A DNA stretch of 41,448 nt from positions 1 through 41,448 of the forward strand of contig JADEXV010000040.1 of NCBI GenBank assembly GCA_015206945.1. Direction: 5' to 3'. The position numbers and the translations under genes were made by a program. Shown here piece after piece: positions 8,301 to 16,732 of the stretch. The stretch is from Nostocales cyanobacterium LEGE 12452 (lineage in GTDB: Bacteria; Cyanobacteriota; Cyanobacteriia; Cyanobacteriales; Nostocaceae). Below the pieces are notes generated by a model, which had not been told where the DNA came from, did not search any database, and worked only from the letters and a program-made list of their open reading frames with translations. Each line of letters starts with the position of its first letter. Position 1 is the stretch's first letter.

Positions 8301-8942
8301 TTAGATTGGGGATTGATCCTCAGTTATTTGAGATTCATTCACTAGAGGATTGAGGACAACTTCATTAGCTACACTATCAGCTTTACGGGCACGAATTGCT
8401 GGACGCGATCGCTTATAACCAGCTCTTTCAGCTTTTTGGTGTTCGTAATCAATCAATCTGCCATAATATTCGTGCTTGCTTAAATTCATCGACAAGAAAA
8501 TATGCTGGCGGATATTACCAAAACCTTTGCGGTTAAAAAACTTTAATGCTGAAGTATTGGTGGGGTCAGTATCTACCAACATAAACCGCGCCCCATCTTC
8601 AATCATCCGGGCAACGACTTTATCAACCAACTTATCTGCAACTCCCTGACGCTGATATTTTGGACTAACTCCTAGCCATAAAATATATCCATAAGTCCAG
8701 GATGCTTTGGTGATGATAGTTCCCAAAACGAATCCTGCTAATTCCCCATTTGTTTCAGCCACAAGACAGTATTCTGGATCGGTGTTGTAAAGTCCAATTA
8801 CCTCCCATTCGTCCCAGGTGCGGTATAAATAAGGATATAAATCGCTGGTAAATAACTCTTCTCCCAAGTGGTAAACGGGAGCAATGTCGTCAATTCCTAA
8901 TTCGCGTACATAAATTGCTTCAGTTTCGTCAAAGGTTGACAT
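8301..8942 (-). CDS. GNAT-family N-acetyltransferase
   Basis: The 213-residue product has the acetyl-CoA-binding signature LGVSPKYQRQGVADKLV (motif A, Q97-x-x-G100), followed by FMLVDTDPTNTSALKFFNRKGF (motif B: Asn and the FFxxxGF end). That places the GNAT fold at about residues 10-155. The C-terminal 55 residues (basic KAERAGYKRSRPAIRARK, then an acidic end) lie outside the fold and may be a flexible tail. The acceptor is unknown; RimI-like protein acetyltransferases share this pattern. It is likely a single gene, with 63 bp to the upstream nuclease gene on the same strand. Confidence 0.9.
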   Translation of the reverse strand: MSTFDETEAIYVRELGIDDIAPVYHLGEELFTSDLYPYLYRTWDEWEVIGLYNTDPEYCLVAETNGELAGFVLGTIITKASWTYGYILWLGVSPKYQRQGVADKLVDKVVARMIEDGARFMLVDTDPTNTSALKFFNRKGFGNIRQHIFLSMNLSKHEYYGRLIDYEHQKAERAGYKRSRPAIRARKADSVANEVVLNPLVNESQITEDQSPI

Positions 8943-9005
8943 AAATTTACATAAATTTAAAAGTTATAGCTTCTTTATACCGCTATTGGATTTTACAAAC
9001 ATCCT

Positions 9006-9818
9006 CTAATTTATAGGGTTAAGTGAGACTTCTTGAATGCTGTCAAAATTTGGCAATGAGTCTTTTACTGCTTCTTCAGTTGCTTGTGTGCGATCGCACC
9101 GTTTGGCAAACTGACAATAATCACAGTTTTTACTACCCTCCACAACTTGCGGAAACTGCCGGTTATTTTGGTAGTTTTCCAGCCAATTAGTTAACTGACT
9201 TAATAGTTGATTAAGTTTCTTTCCTGTTTGTGCGTGTTGAGTATTACTGTAATTAAATTTAATATTTTGCGGTTTGCCTTCAGATTGGACAAACCAATAA
9301 GTCATGGAAATCTTTTCTGGCAAATAGTCACTAGTTTCTGCCAATACATATAGATAAAGCCGTGTTTGCCAGTTGGATTCTAACTTGCGTTTGTTGGGTG
9401 GTTTAGGATAAGTTTTCCAGTCGAGAATTTGCGCTTGTTGGTTATCTGCAATCAATAAATCATAGATGACTGTGAGCAAATAATCCTGAACTTGCAAAGT
9501 TCGGTAGTGTTCGCTTTCACGGAAAGTTTGATTATCAGATCCAGCCGTTAAGATTTCTGGCGCTGCATCAGCAAAACCTAGCATCCAGCTTTGGAGTTGC
9601 GCGTCTGCTTCTAGGAAACTATCTATTGGCAAACCCATTTCTCGCTGTTGCATTAGCAAGTGAAAACGACTACCCAAAGTTTGCCGTTCCTCTTGTTCTG
9701 GATTTGCGGGGGAATTGAGTTTTTCTAAATAGGTATGTTGAAATTTACGCGGACAAGCTTCTAGTAAGTTAAGTTGTCCTTGAGACAGTCGCAAGAGTTG
9801 AGTGGGAGTTGACAGCAT
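9006..9818 (-). CDS. PD-(D/E)XK nuclease, RecB/Cas4-like, with probable Fe-S cysteines
   Basis: The 270-residue product has the RecB-type nuclease core: D120 (VIYDLL), D133-x-K135 in ILDWKT and a downstream Q151 (QTRLYLYV). A cysteine near the N-terminus (C22 in EACPRKF) and three near the C-terminus (C232, C235, C241 in NCDYCQFAKRC) match the four-cysteine Fe-S arrangement of Cas4 and AddB-type nucleases. It is probably an exonuclease acting on DNA ends. No cas genes or repeats are near. A SF1-helicase-like protein is encoded about 9 kb away (18529-20760) and could be a partner; that is only inference. Confidence 0.9.
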   Translation of the reverse strand: MLSTPTQLLRLSQGQLNLLEACPRKFQHTYLEKLNSPANPEQEERQTLGSRFHLLMQQREMGLPIDSFLEADAQLQSWMLGFADAAPEILTAGSDNQTFRESEHYRTLQVQDYLLTVIYDLLIADNQQAQILDWKTYPKPPNKRKLESNWQTRLYLYVLAETSDYLPEKISMTYWFVQSEGKPQNIKFNYSNTQHAQTGKKLNQLLSQLTNWLENYQNNRQFPQVVEGSKNCDYCQFAKRCDRTQATEEAVKDSLPNFDSIQEVSLNPIN

Positions 9819-9875
9819 TCTTCTATTTTAGAAGTAAATTATAATCTGCAACTCACCGAAATAGTGCTGAGTAAC

Positions 9876-9917
9876 GAGTGCTGTTAGCGTTAGCGGGGCG
9901 TTTAGCCCGTGCGGAGT
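9876..9917. repeat. 42-bp short dispersed repeat, copy 1
   Basis: A GAGTGCTGTTAGCG unit, then TAGCGGGGCG and AGCCCGT. It matches 38 of 42 positions in the copy at 19350-19391, which lies inside a coding sequence. It contains a small hairpin (GGGC/GCCC). It is intergenic here, between the nuclease gene and the small membrane-protein gene. Confidence 0.8.
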
Positions 9918-9997
9918 AAAAAAAGAATCAGGTAATGCATATTTAATTTTCACCAGATGTCTAGTACTCAGCTCTTGAAAGATAGTTCTCACGTCTG

Positions 9998-10222
9998 CTA
10001 TTTCAACTCATCTTTATCTACCTCATCGTGGCGATCGGAATGTTTACTTTTTCCTTGGGACTTGATTGAGCCAAAGCTGTAGGCTATAGCTATCTTAACG
10101 ATGTCAAAATATGCTGGGTGATTAGCTTTATTAACGATCGCCAAAGAAATTGACCCTGCCACTAAGATTACTAAAAGTGGCGAAAATGTTTCTATCCCAG
10201 AGCCGTTGTTGTTGTTAGACAT
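9998..10222 (-). CDS. Small membrane protein, 74 aa, unknown
   Basis: It starts at ATG 10222 with GGAG 8 bp upstream; longer in-frame starts would overlap the upstream small gene and are less likely. The product has a polar Asn-rich N-terminus (SNNNNGSG), a membrane segment at about 14-31, a second weaker hydrophobic stretch at about 39-52, and a charged, Asp/Lys/His-rich C-terminus ending VDKDELK. I recognise no family. It is 80 bp downstream of another small membrane-protein gene on the same strand, so the two probably form an operon. Its size and topology would suit a holin-like or regulatory membrane peptide, but nothing in the sequence proves that. Confidence 0.6.
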   Translation of the reverse strand: MSNNNNGSGIETFSPLLVILVAGSISLAIVNKANHPAYFDIVKIAIAYSFGSIKSQGKSKHSDRHDEVDKDELK

Positions 10223-10302
10223 GATACGATCTCCAAGTGAAAAGTTACGAAGCCTTTGGCTGACTTCATTCAGCGAAAGGCTATTTATGGTCAATATGAG
10301 CC

Positions 10303-10542
10303 TTAACCCCAAGACTCGAACATCATGGCGATCGCAAATAGACAGACTAGGAAAATCGCTATCCTCGCAACCCATGACCGTAGACTTGCGGATAAAAGCA
10401 TCCCAACGATCGCATTTGCCCCAAAAGTGTGAGACACAACAAAGGCTATTCCCAGCCCCAGCAGCGCCAGCAGAAAATATTTGAGTCCGATACAAAACCA
10501 CTTGAACAACAGATTATCGTTATCTTTGAGACTGGGTTTCAT
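10303..10542 (-). CDS. Small membrane protein, 79 aa, unknown
   Basis: It starts at ATG 10542, with AGGA about 7 bp upstream. Two hydrophobic segments (about 20-41 and 58-75) are joined by a short loop with SLRSWVAR. The N-terminus is polar (MKPSLKDNDN). No family is recognised. It heads a two-gene minus-strand pair and diverges from the large STAND gene about 650 bp away. Frames on the opposite strand and in another minus-strand frame cross this region, but they lack the hydrophobic pattern and ribosome site. Confidence 0.6.
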   Translation of the reverse strand: MKPSLKDNDNLLFKWFCIGLKYFLLALLGLGIAFVVSHTFGANAIVGMLLSASLRSWVARIAIFLVCLFAIAMMFESWG

Positions 10543-10772
10543 AGTTTTTTCCTGTTTTGAAAGTTGAATCTAGGTAGCAGTTTGCGCTCCCCCGACCACA
10601 CTAAGGAAACAGCGAATCTCCACAGTTTTGCTCCTACCAAGTCAAGCTAGACAAAAGTCCTACTCCTGAGTGGAGTGGGAATACCAACAAAGGTGGTTTT
10701 GATATTTGCGGCTTATGAAAAATTAAGCTCTTTGATGAATTACCAGGGCAATCTAGATATCAAAAATTAGGC

Positions 10773-10818
10773 GTTCAATGCGCGTAAGATCACAGAACGC
10801 GCACTATGCGCATTGAAC
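10773..10818. repeat. Perfect 11-bp inverted repeat, possible operator or hairpin
   Basis: GTTCAATGCGC at 10773-10783 faces GCGCATTGAAC at 10808-10818 across 24 bp. The spacer itself contains CGCGCAC, a partial echo of the arms. It lies about 370 bp before the STAND start. There is no U-run, so it is less likely to be a terminator. Confidence 0.55.
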
Positions 10819-11144
10819 CCTCGAAATTCCTACAGGCAATTTGTATACTTGCCTTTTTCAGAATTTGCAGTTCCAGTCTTTGCCTTTATGTCTTACTCAC
10901 TAAGTTTCTTTAATTCACCCGTAACCTTACTAAGTCACCGTGGTTTCTACTGTTAAACTCACTATAAAGTAACTTAGTTACCTAGGTCAAGGTAAACTAT
11001 AGAGAAAATTATCTAAATAGCATAAGATACTATGAAAATGTCTGAAATATCTAGCTAAAGAGGGAAAAGGAAATCAGAAAAACTGTCCCCTATTCCCTGT
11101 CCTTTGTCCCCTTCGTCAATGAATGCTCACTTTTTGCAGGAACC

Positions 11145-11161
11145 TTGACTCACATAGTGAG
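11145..11161 (+). promoter_or_regulatory. Possible promoter/operator just before the STAND gene
   Basis: TTGACT (11145-11150) resembles a -35 box and overlaps the palindrome CTCAC-ATA-GTGAG (11149-11161), 29 bp before the start codon. No clean -10 at the right distance can be named. The placement would suit a repressor site, but the match is weak. Confidence 0.3.
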
Positions 11162-11189
11162 ATAACATTGGTGTGTAGTCTGTCTTTGT

Positions 11190-14100
11190 GTGAGTATGAG
11201 TGTCATTCCCGAAAACGTTCTTTTGGCTTTAGCCGAAAAACGGTGCTTGTCTAACAGCGAAATCGAGGTGTTTTTACACGCTGTTGAGGGACAATCGCCA
11301 AATGCGATCGCGAAAAAATTGGCAATCAGTGCCGAGGCAGTACGCAAAAGATTAAGCGAAGTTTACAAAAAATTTAATGTTACTGGTAGCGGCCCAGGTA
11401 AGCTCACTAAGTTACAGCAAGTTATAGAATCTGAGTATCTAGCATCTTCAGATAATCAGAAATCCATTGCCCAAAACCGCCAAGATTGGGGTCAAGCGCC
11501 TGGTATCTGCTTTTTTCGGGGACGCATAGCAGAATTGTCTCAGCTAACGCAGTGGCTCATTAAGGATAATTGCCAACTAGTAGCAATATTGGGAATGGGC
11601 GGAATCGGCAAAACTGCTTTATCTGTGAAATTGGCAAAGGAAGTTCAGGAAAATTTTGAGTACTTGATTTGGCGAAGTCTCCGCAACGCGCCACCCGTCG
11701 CAGAGATGTTGGCGAGCCTAATCGGGTTTTTATCTGATGAGAGAGAAACAAATTTGCCAGAAAGCGTAGATGGTAAAGTAACGCTGCTGATTAATTATTT
11801 ACGAGAGCGTCGTTGTCTTTTGGTATTTGATAATATAGAGACAATTTTACAAGAAGGCGATCGCGCCGGACAATATAGACAAGAATACGAAGATTATGGT
11901 CAACTACTTAGTCGGGTAGGGGAAGAACCACATCAAAGCTGTTTGGTGCTAACATCTCGTGAAAAACCAAAAGAATTTGCTCCTTTAGAGGGAGAGGCAT
12001 CACCAGTCAGAACATTATCGTTAATTGGCTTAGGAGAAACAGAAGGGCAAGAAATTCTCCAAGATAAAGGGTTATCTGGCTCACAACAAGAATGGACCAA
12101 GCTAGTTGAGAAGTATTCAGGTAATCCTTTGGCGTTAAAGCTAGTTTCTGAGCCAATTCGGGAGTTATTTGGTGGTGATATCGCTGCTTTTCTGGCTGAA
12201 GGAGAGATAATTTTTGGCGACACCCGGAATTTACTAGACCAGCAATTTGAGCGGTTGTCAGAGATCGAAAAAGAAATAATTTATTGGCTAGCAATCAAGC
12301 GCGAGTTAGTTTCTCTAGACGAATTGCTCAATGATATTGTGCGTCCCTTGACTAAAAGGGAAGTGATGGAGGCGCTAGAATCACTACGGCGGCGATCGCT
12401 AATTGAACAAAGAACAGCACTTTTCACCCTCCAGTCTGTGGTAATGGAATACATAACCGACCAACTTATTGAACAAGTTTGTCATGAAATTACCACTAAT
12501 AATATTAGACTATTTATGAGCCATGCTTTAATGGAAGCTACGGCCAAAGATTATATTAGAAACACTCAGATTACCCTGATTATTAAACCAATTATAGATA
12601 GGTTATCAACTATTTTTAGATATGCTAAAAATATTGAACATCATCTATATCAAATTTTATTGTTCCTGCGACAAACTCCCCAAACAGCAGGATATGCAGG
12701 TGGAAATCTGTTAAATATTCTTTGTCAATTACAAATTGATTTTAGCGGTTATGACTTTTCAAATCTGACTATTTGGCAAGCATATTTACAAAGTGTGAAT
12801 TTGCATCGAGTGAATTTTGCCAATACCGATCTAGCTAAATGCGTTTTTGCAGAAACATTAGTTAGTATTTCGTCAGTCGCATTTAGCCCAGATGGAAAAC
12901 TTTTGGCTACAGGTGATGCTGATGGCAAAACTTACTTGTGGCAAGTTGACGATGGAAAACTACTTTTTACCTGTATTGGACATAGCAGTTGGGTAAAATC
13001 AGTTGCCTTCAGTCCCGATGGTCAAACTTTAGCTAGTGGCAGTGATGACCAAACCGTGAAATTATGGGATGTTACTGATGGTAAATGCCTGAAAACTTTG
13101 CACGGACATAGCAATTGGGTCAGGTCAGTTGCCTTTAGTCCCGATGGTCAAACGTTAGCTAGTGGCAGTGAAGACCAAACAGTAAAGTTATGGAATGTCC
13201 ACATCGGCAAATGTCTGATAACTTTGCAGGAAAATACCAATCGAATTATGTCAGTTGCTTTCAGTCCCGATGGTCAAACTTTAGCTAGTTGCAGTGAAAA
13301 GCAAACAGTGAAGTTATGGGATGTTCGTGATGGTAAATGCCTGAAAATTTTGCAGGGACATAGCAGTTGGGTAAGGTCAGTTGCTTTTAGTCCCGATGGT
13401 GAAATTTTAGCTACTGGCAGTGACGACCAAACGGTGAAATTATGGGATGTTCGTGATAGTAAATGTTTGAAAACCTTACAGGGACATACCAATCGCGTTT
13501 GGTCGGTTGCCTTTAGTCCCGATGGTCAAACTTTAGCTAGCGGTGGCGACGACCAAACGGTGAAATTATGGGATATTAATGATGGTAAATGTCTGAAAAC
13601 CTTCCAAGGGCATACCAATCGGGTAAGGTCAGTTGCTTTCAGTCCCGATGGTCAAACTTTAGCTAGTGGTAGTGAAAACCAAACAGTGAAGTTATGGAAT
13701 GTCCAAGATGGTAAGTCTTTGACAACGTTGCAGGGACATAGCAATCGGGTAAGGTCAGTTGCCTTCAGTCCCGATGGTCAAATTTTAGCTAGTGGCAGTG
13801 AAAAGCGAACAGTGAAATTATGGGATGTCCGTAACGATAAATTCCTCAAAATTTTGGAAGGGCATAATAGTTGGGTACGTTCGATTGCCTTCAGTCCTGA
13901 TGGTCAAATTTTAGCTAGTGGCAGTGAAAAGCAAACAATTAAATTATGGGATGTTCACACAGGGAAATGCCTCAAAAAATTGCAGGAACATACCAATCGA
14001 ATTAGGTCAGTTGCTTTTAGTCCAAATGGTCAAATTTTAGCTAGTGGCAGTGACGACCAAACGGTGAAATTATGGGATATCTACACCGGCAAATGTCTCC

Positions 14101-14714
14101 AAACTTTAAAAGGGCATACCAGTTGGGTAAGATCGGTTGCCTTTAGTCCCGATGGTCAAACTTTAGCTAGTGGCAGTGAAAACCAAAGAGTGAGGTTATG
14201 GGATATTTATACAGGGAAATGTCTCCATATTTTGGAAGGGCATAGCAATCGGATTAGGTCAGTTACTTTCAGCCCGGATGGTCAGACTTTAGCTAGTGGC
14301 AGCGATGACCAAACCGTGAAGTTATGGGATGTTTTCATGGGCAAGTGCTTCACAACCTTGCAAGAACATACTAATCGAATCTGGTCAGTTGCCTTTAGTC
14401 CCGATGGTCAAACTTTAGCTAGTGCCAGTGAAGACCAAACGATAAAATTATGGGATGTCTATAATGGCAAGTGCCTGAAAACCTTACAAGGGGCTAATTG
14501 GGTAAAGTCAGTTGCCTTTAGTCCCGATGGGCAAACCCTGATTTGTGGTAGCCAAGATGAGACAATCAAGCTTTGGGATGTATCGACGGGTGATTGCCTA
14601 AGAACACTGCGATCGCCACGACCCTACGAAGGAATGAATATTACCGGGGTTACAGGGTTAACCGCAGCGCAGTTAGTGACGCTAAAAGCTTTAGGGGCAG
14701 TGGAAAATGCATAG
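11190..14714 (+). CDS. STAND signalling protein: LuxR-like HTH, NB-ARC, 14 WD40 repeats
   Basis: The 1174-residue product starts at GTG 11190; an ATG two codons later is possible. Residues 16-80 form a LuxR/GerE-like helix-turn-helix ([20 protein letters not shown]). The NB-ARC domain has Walker A GMGGIGKT (135-142), Walker B LLVFDN (D214) and the GNPLAL motif. A helical linker includes a short pentapeptide-like stretch ([20 protein letters not shown]). From about residue 558 come 14 WD40 repeats of 42 residues, which would make two seven-bladed propellers. STAND proteins of this kind are ATP switches: the propellers sense a ligand and the N-terminus gives the output, here probably DNA binding. 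The partner and target are unknown. The convergent neighbour is separated by a strong terminator hairpin. Confidence 0.93.
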   Translation: MSMSVIPENVLLALAEKRCLSNSEIEVFLHAVEGQSPNAIAKKLAISAEAVRKRLSEVYKKFNVTGSGPGKLTKLQQVIESEYLASSDNQKSIAQNRQDWGQAPGICFFRGRIAELSQLTQWLIKDNCQLVAILGMGGIGKTALSVKLAKEVQENFEYLIWRSLRNAPPVAEMLASLIGFLSDERETNLPESVDGKVTLLINYLRERRCLLVFDNIETILQEGDRAGQYRQEYEDYGQLLSRVGEEPHQSCLVLTSREKPKEFAPLEGEASPVRTLSLIGLGETEGQEILQDKGLSGSQQEWTKLVEKYSGNPLALKLVSEPIRELFGGDIAAFLAEGEIIFGDTRNLLDQQFERLSEIEKEIIYWLAIKRELVSLDELLNDIVRPLTKREVMEALESLRRRSLIEQRTALFTLQSVVMEYITDQLIEQVCHEITTNNIRLFMSHALMEATAKDYIRNTQITLIIKPIIDRLSTIFRYAKNIEHHLYQILLFLRQTPQTAGYAGGNLLNILCQLQIDFSGYDFSNLTIWQAYLQSVNLHRVNFANTDLAKCVFAETLVSISSVAFSPDGKLLATGDADGKTYLWQVDDGKLLFTCIGHSSWVKSVAFSPDGQTLASGSDDQTVKLWDVTDGKCLKTLHGHSNWVRSVAFSPDGQTLASGSEDQTVKLWNVHIGKCLITLQENTNRIMSVAFSPDGQTLASCSEKQTVKLWDVRDGKCLKILQGHSSWVRSVAFSPDGEILATGSDDQTVKLWDVRDSKCLKTLQGHTNRVWSVAFSPDGQTLASGGDDQTVKLWDINDGKCLKTFQGHTNRVRSVAFSPDGQTLASGSENQTVKLWNVQDGKSLTTLQGHSNRVRSVAFSPDGQILASGSEKRTVKLWDVRNDKFLKILEGHNSWVRSIAFSPDGQILASGSEKQTIKLWDVHTGKCLKKLQEHTNRIRSVAFSPNGQILASGSDDQTVKLWDIYTGKCLQTLKGHTSWVRSVAFSPDGQTLASGSENQRVRLWDIYTGKCLHILEGHSNRIRSVTFSPDGQTLASGSDDQTVKLWDVFMGKCFTTLQEHTNRIWSVAFSPDGQTLASASEDQTIKLWDVYNGKCLKTLQGANWVKSVAFSPDGQTLICGSQDETIKLWDVSTGDCLRTLRSPRPYEGMNITGVTGLTAAQLVTLKALGAVENA
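12861..14620 (+). repeat. 14 tandem 126-bp repeats (WD40 array)
   Basis: The period is 126 bp (42 codons); the thirteenth unit is one codon shorter. Each unit carries [15 protein letters not shown], then (D/E)(D/K/N)QTVKLWD and GKCL. Identity between units is very high even at the DNA level (AGTCCCGATGGTCAAAC recurs), which indicates recent duplication or gene conversion. Variation concentrates at the end of each unit (HSSW, HTNR, HSNR) and at the DDQ/EDQ/EKQ/ENQ site. Confidence 0.9.
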
Positions 14715-14721
14715 CAAAAAT

Positions 14722-14771
14722 AAAAGGTAAAAGAATGAATTTTGCCTTTTTCCTTCATCCTTTTACCTTTT
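14722..14771. terminator. Bidirectional terminator between convergent genes
   Basis: A perfect 12-bp inverted repeat AAAAGGTAAAAG (14722-14733) / CTTTTACCTTTT (14760-14771), with further ATGAA/TTCAT pairing inside and T-rich flanks. It lies between the ends of the STAND gene (plus) and the small membrane-protein gene (minus). Confidence 0.8.
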
Positions 14772-14786
14772 TTATGTACCTGATGC

Positions 14787-14990
14787 TTATTTCATGTTAG
14801 CCCTTGCATCCTTAACTGCGGCAAAGAAAAATAATCCTGTGAGTGGAATGCTTAATACCAGGATAATTGCCGTGGCTGTAAAACCAAAATCTGGTTGTCC
14901 GTAACCGAGTTCAAAAATTGAACCGACGGCTGCGATCGCACTTACACAAGAACCGCCCAGAAATAAACTGCTTTTTGGAGTTAAATACAC
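14787..14990 (-). CDS. Small two-helix membrane protein, 67 aa
   Basis: The product has two hydrophobic segments (about 8-27 and 37-58) joined by a loop ELGYGQPDFG, and a short charged C-terminus (VKDARANMK). It is 11 bp downstream of def on the same strand and ends at a strong terminator, so it is probably the last gene of a def operon. It looks like a conserved cyanobacterial hypothetical protein, but I cannot name a family. A thylakoid or plasma-membrane location is inferred only from hydrophobicity. Confidence 0.7.
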   Translation of the reverse strand: MYLTPKSSLFLGGSCVSAIAAVGSIFELGYGQPDFGFTATAIILVLSIPLTGLFFFAAVKDARANMK

Positions 14991-15001
14991 TACTGCCCCC
15001 C

Positions 15002-15565
15002 CTATGCTATTGGTTTCACCGCTTGATACGAGAAGCCATTCTTAGATAGCTCCTGGGCTAAAGTCAAGGAGTTTTCTACACGGTCTACAAATACCACGCC
15101 GTTAAGGTGATCCATCTCGTGCTGAATGCAGCGTCCTAGGAGGTCATTAGCCTTCAATGTCCGGGGACGACCGTACTCGTCCTTATAGGCAATTTCTACG
15201 ACTTCGGGGCGCTTCACGTCTAAATATACGTTGGGAATACTTAAGCATCCTTCTTGGGCAACAGAGGTATCGCGGCTGACTTGTTTAATGGTGGGGTTAA
15301 TCAACACCAAAGGCTGATTAGCTGCGTTCTCTGGTTCCAGGTCGATGACAACTAGTTGTTTGTGAATTCCCACTTGGGGTGCAGCCAAACCAATGCCATC
15401 TTTGCTATACATAGTTTGCAGCATTTCGCGCACTATTTGGCGAAGTTCGTCATCAACTTTAGAAATCCGCTTTGCAGCTTGACGCAGGACGCGATCGCCT
15501 AAATAATGAAGTTCCAAAGGTGGATTTTTTAACTTTTTTTTCTCGACAGCAATTTCAGAGGGCAT
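15002..15565 (-). CDS. def: Peptide deformylase
   Basis: The 187-residue product has all three PDF motifs: GIGLAAPQVG (57-66), EGCLS with metal ligand C107, and QHEMDHLNG with H149, catalytic E150 and H153. It removes the formyl group from the N-terminal methionine of nascent proteins at the ribosome, using Fe2+ or another divalent metal. Length is normal. The start MPSEIAVEKKK adds a short N-terminal extension before the core, common in cyanobacterial type 1B enzymes. It is followed at 11 bp by a small membrane-protein gene. Confidence 0.98.
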   Translation of the reverse strand: MPSEIAVEKKKLKNPPLELHYLGDRVLRQAAKRISKVDDELRQIVREMLQTMYSKDGIGLAAPQVGIHKQLVVIDLEPENAANQPLVLINPTIKQVSRDTSVAQEGCLSIPNVYLDVKRPEVVEIAYKDEYGRPRTLKANDLLGRCIQHEMDHLNGVVFVDRVENSLTLAQELSKNGFSYQAVKPIA

Positions 15566-16062
15566 GAGTCTCGATGGCTAGATGGTGAAAATTCCTACTA
15601 TTTTCATTCTATCAATCTCAGTTAGAGGATGTTTAAAAAGTCCTGGAGTATACCAAAAACCCATCTGCCATTTCTCTTTTTGCTTGCCTAACGGCAGGCT
15701 GATGCCAAGAGTGAGAGGCTGTGAAACCCTTATTTTATTGTCAGGAAGGTTTGCTATGGGGTTACGTCTCCGAGGTTGTATTGTTAGTAATAATACTTTT
15801 TAAACATCATCTTAGACGTAGTACCAATCTCCAAAATAATTCTTGTGAAGTCATGTTGTACCAGACTTGGAGTGATAACTTTATCGAGGCTGACATCATT
15901 AAACAGTCTTTTTAAAGCTTCTGAGCCTCGCCGAATGTGAAATCGATTGTAAGTCGTTTCAGCCTATTTCTGATTCACATCTGATTGCAACTAGGATTTC
16001 TATACAATTTTTGTTAGTAAAAAGATTTATCCAATCAATTTCTTATTGATGGAAACCTATAT
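15566..16062. other. Intergenic region containing a MITE-like element
   Basis: Upstream of def. It contains the inverted-repeat element at 15628-15808 and then about 250 bp of AT-rich DNA up to the Mo-nitrogenase-C gene, in which I see no gene. Short open frames here have no ribosome site or recognisable product. Confidence 0.55.
15628..15808. mobile_element. MITE-like element, ~180 bp, 14-bp terminal inverted repeats
   Basis: The ends are GATGTTTAAAAAGT (15628-15641) and ACTTTTTAAACATC (15795-15808), perfect complements. The pairing extends outward with one mismatch (GAG versus GAT). TTA flanks both outer ends and may be a short target duplication. The interior has no transposase. Elements with GGATGTTT.AAAAGT ends are widely dispersed in Nostoc-group genomes and probably moved with a transposase supplied in trans. 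Confidence 0.7.
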
Positions 16063-16350
16063 TTAGCAATATTTTCTCGCATCTTCACCACATTCATTGA
16101 CTAAATATAATAAACACTTAAAACGAAGAGTAACAATCTGTTCGTAAAGAGGGTTCAATTTACATAAAGGTGGAATCTGAAACAGAGTCCGACCGAAAAC
16201 TTTAACAGTTCTTGCAAAAGGGCAATTGGAAGGAATTATTTTGCACAATAGTCTGGCTAGATTAGAATTATGTATTTCTACGGACTCAAGCTGATCGCGG
16301 ATCTGGTTTAAGAAGCTATTGTCCAAATTGGCTTTATTTAATAAGTTCAT
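16063..16350 (-). CDS. Mo-dependent nitrogenase C-terminal-domain family protein
   Basis: The 95-residue product matches the Mo-nitro_C family, with LARLLCKIIPSNCPFAR, FGRTLFQIPPLCKLNPLY, and LRFKCLLYLVNECGED near the end. The family is named for a domain in some nitrogenase proteins, but in cyanobacteria it occurs mostly as small stand-alone proteins of unknown function, several per genome. Cysteines at the conserved positions (IIPSNCP, PPLCKL, NECGED) could bind metal. An AGGAAAG lies about 8 bp before the ATG at 16350. No nif genes are in the window, so a direct role in nitrogen fixation is not shown. Confidence 0.85.
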   Translation of the reverse strand: MNLLNKANLDNSFLNQIRDQLESVEIHNSNLARLLCKIIPSNCPFARTVKVFGRTLFQIPPLCKLNPLYEQIVTLRFKCLLYLVNECGEDARKYC

Positions 16351-16732
16351 GGTTTAACTTTCCTTCCATCAATCTGTTTCTCCCTATCAAATTACTACGA
16401 TATCCAGAGAAAAACATCGTATAAATACCAAACTATTTTTCCACTTTTTGGAGGTCAGTTTAAAGAACCGTAGAATTGCTGAGAAACTAGAACAGCTAGC
16501 CAATTATTATCAATAACTATTAGAGGCAATAGTGAGTATATCTGTGGCAAATGGCATGAGAGCGAGTAAATGGTCAAGGCAGCAGGAGGACAGAAGAAGG
16601 AAGTAGCCATAGATAAAAGCTGATATATTGGCAAACTTTGCACCATTGACTATAAATAGTGGTGTTATTGACGCAAAAACGCAAAAGCTGAACTTAGTGC
16701 TTTGGCGTTAAGTTCAAATTTTGAGGTAATGT
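16351..16732. other. Divergent intergenic region before ftsX
   Basis: About 380 bp between the Mo-nitrogenase-C gene (minus) and ftsX (plus). Promoters for both should be here, but no consensus pair is convincing. A 63-codon minus-strand frame at 16455-16646 has no ribosome site or family resemblance and is not called. Confidence 0.5.

Larger units (their letters stand above)
10543..11189. other. Divergent intergenic region upstream of STAND gene
   Basis: About 650 bp between the small membrane-protein pair (minus) and the STAND gene (plus). It must hold promoters for both sides. Visible structure: a perfect 11-bp inverted repeat at 10773-10818, an inverted repeat GTAAC-TTA-GTTAC near 10975, and a TTGACT next to a CTCAC-ATA-GTGAG palindrome at 11145-11161. 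I see no additional coding sequence. Confidence 0.55.

Noticed and set aside
12861-14620. Regular 126-bp repeats considered as CRISPR or satellite
   Set aside because: The repeats are entirely coding WD40 units in one open frame, without spacers.
15582-15915. Two overlapping plus-strand open frames of 64-73 codons
   Set aside because: They lie within or across the MITE-like element and have no ribosome site or protein resemblance.
16455-16646. 63-codon minus-strand hydrophobic open frame
   Set aside because: Composition fits AT-rich non-coding DNA; no ribosome site; it lies in the ftsX promoter region.
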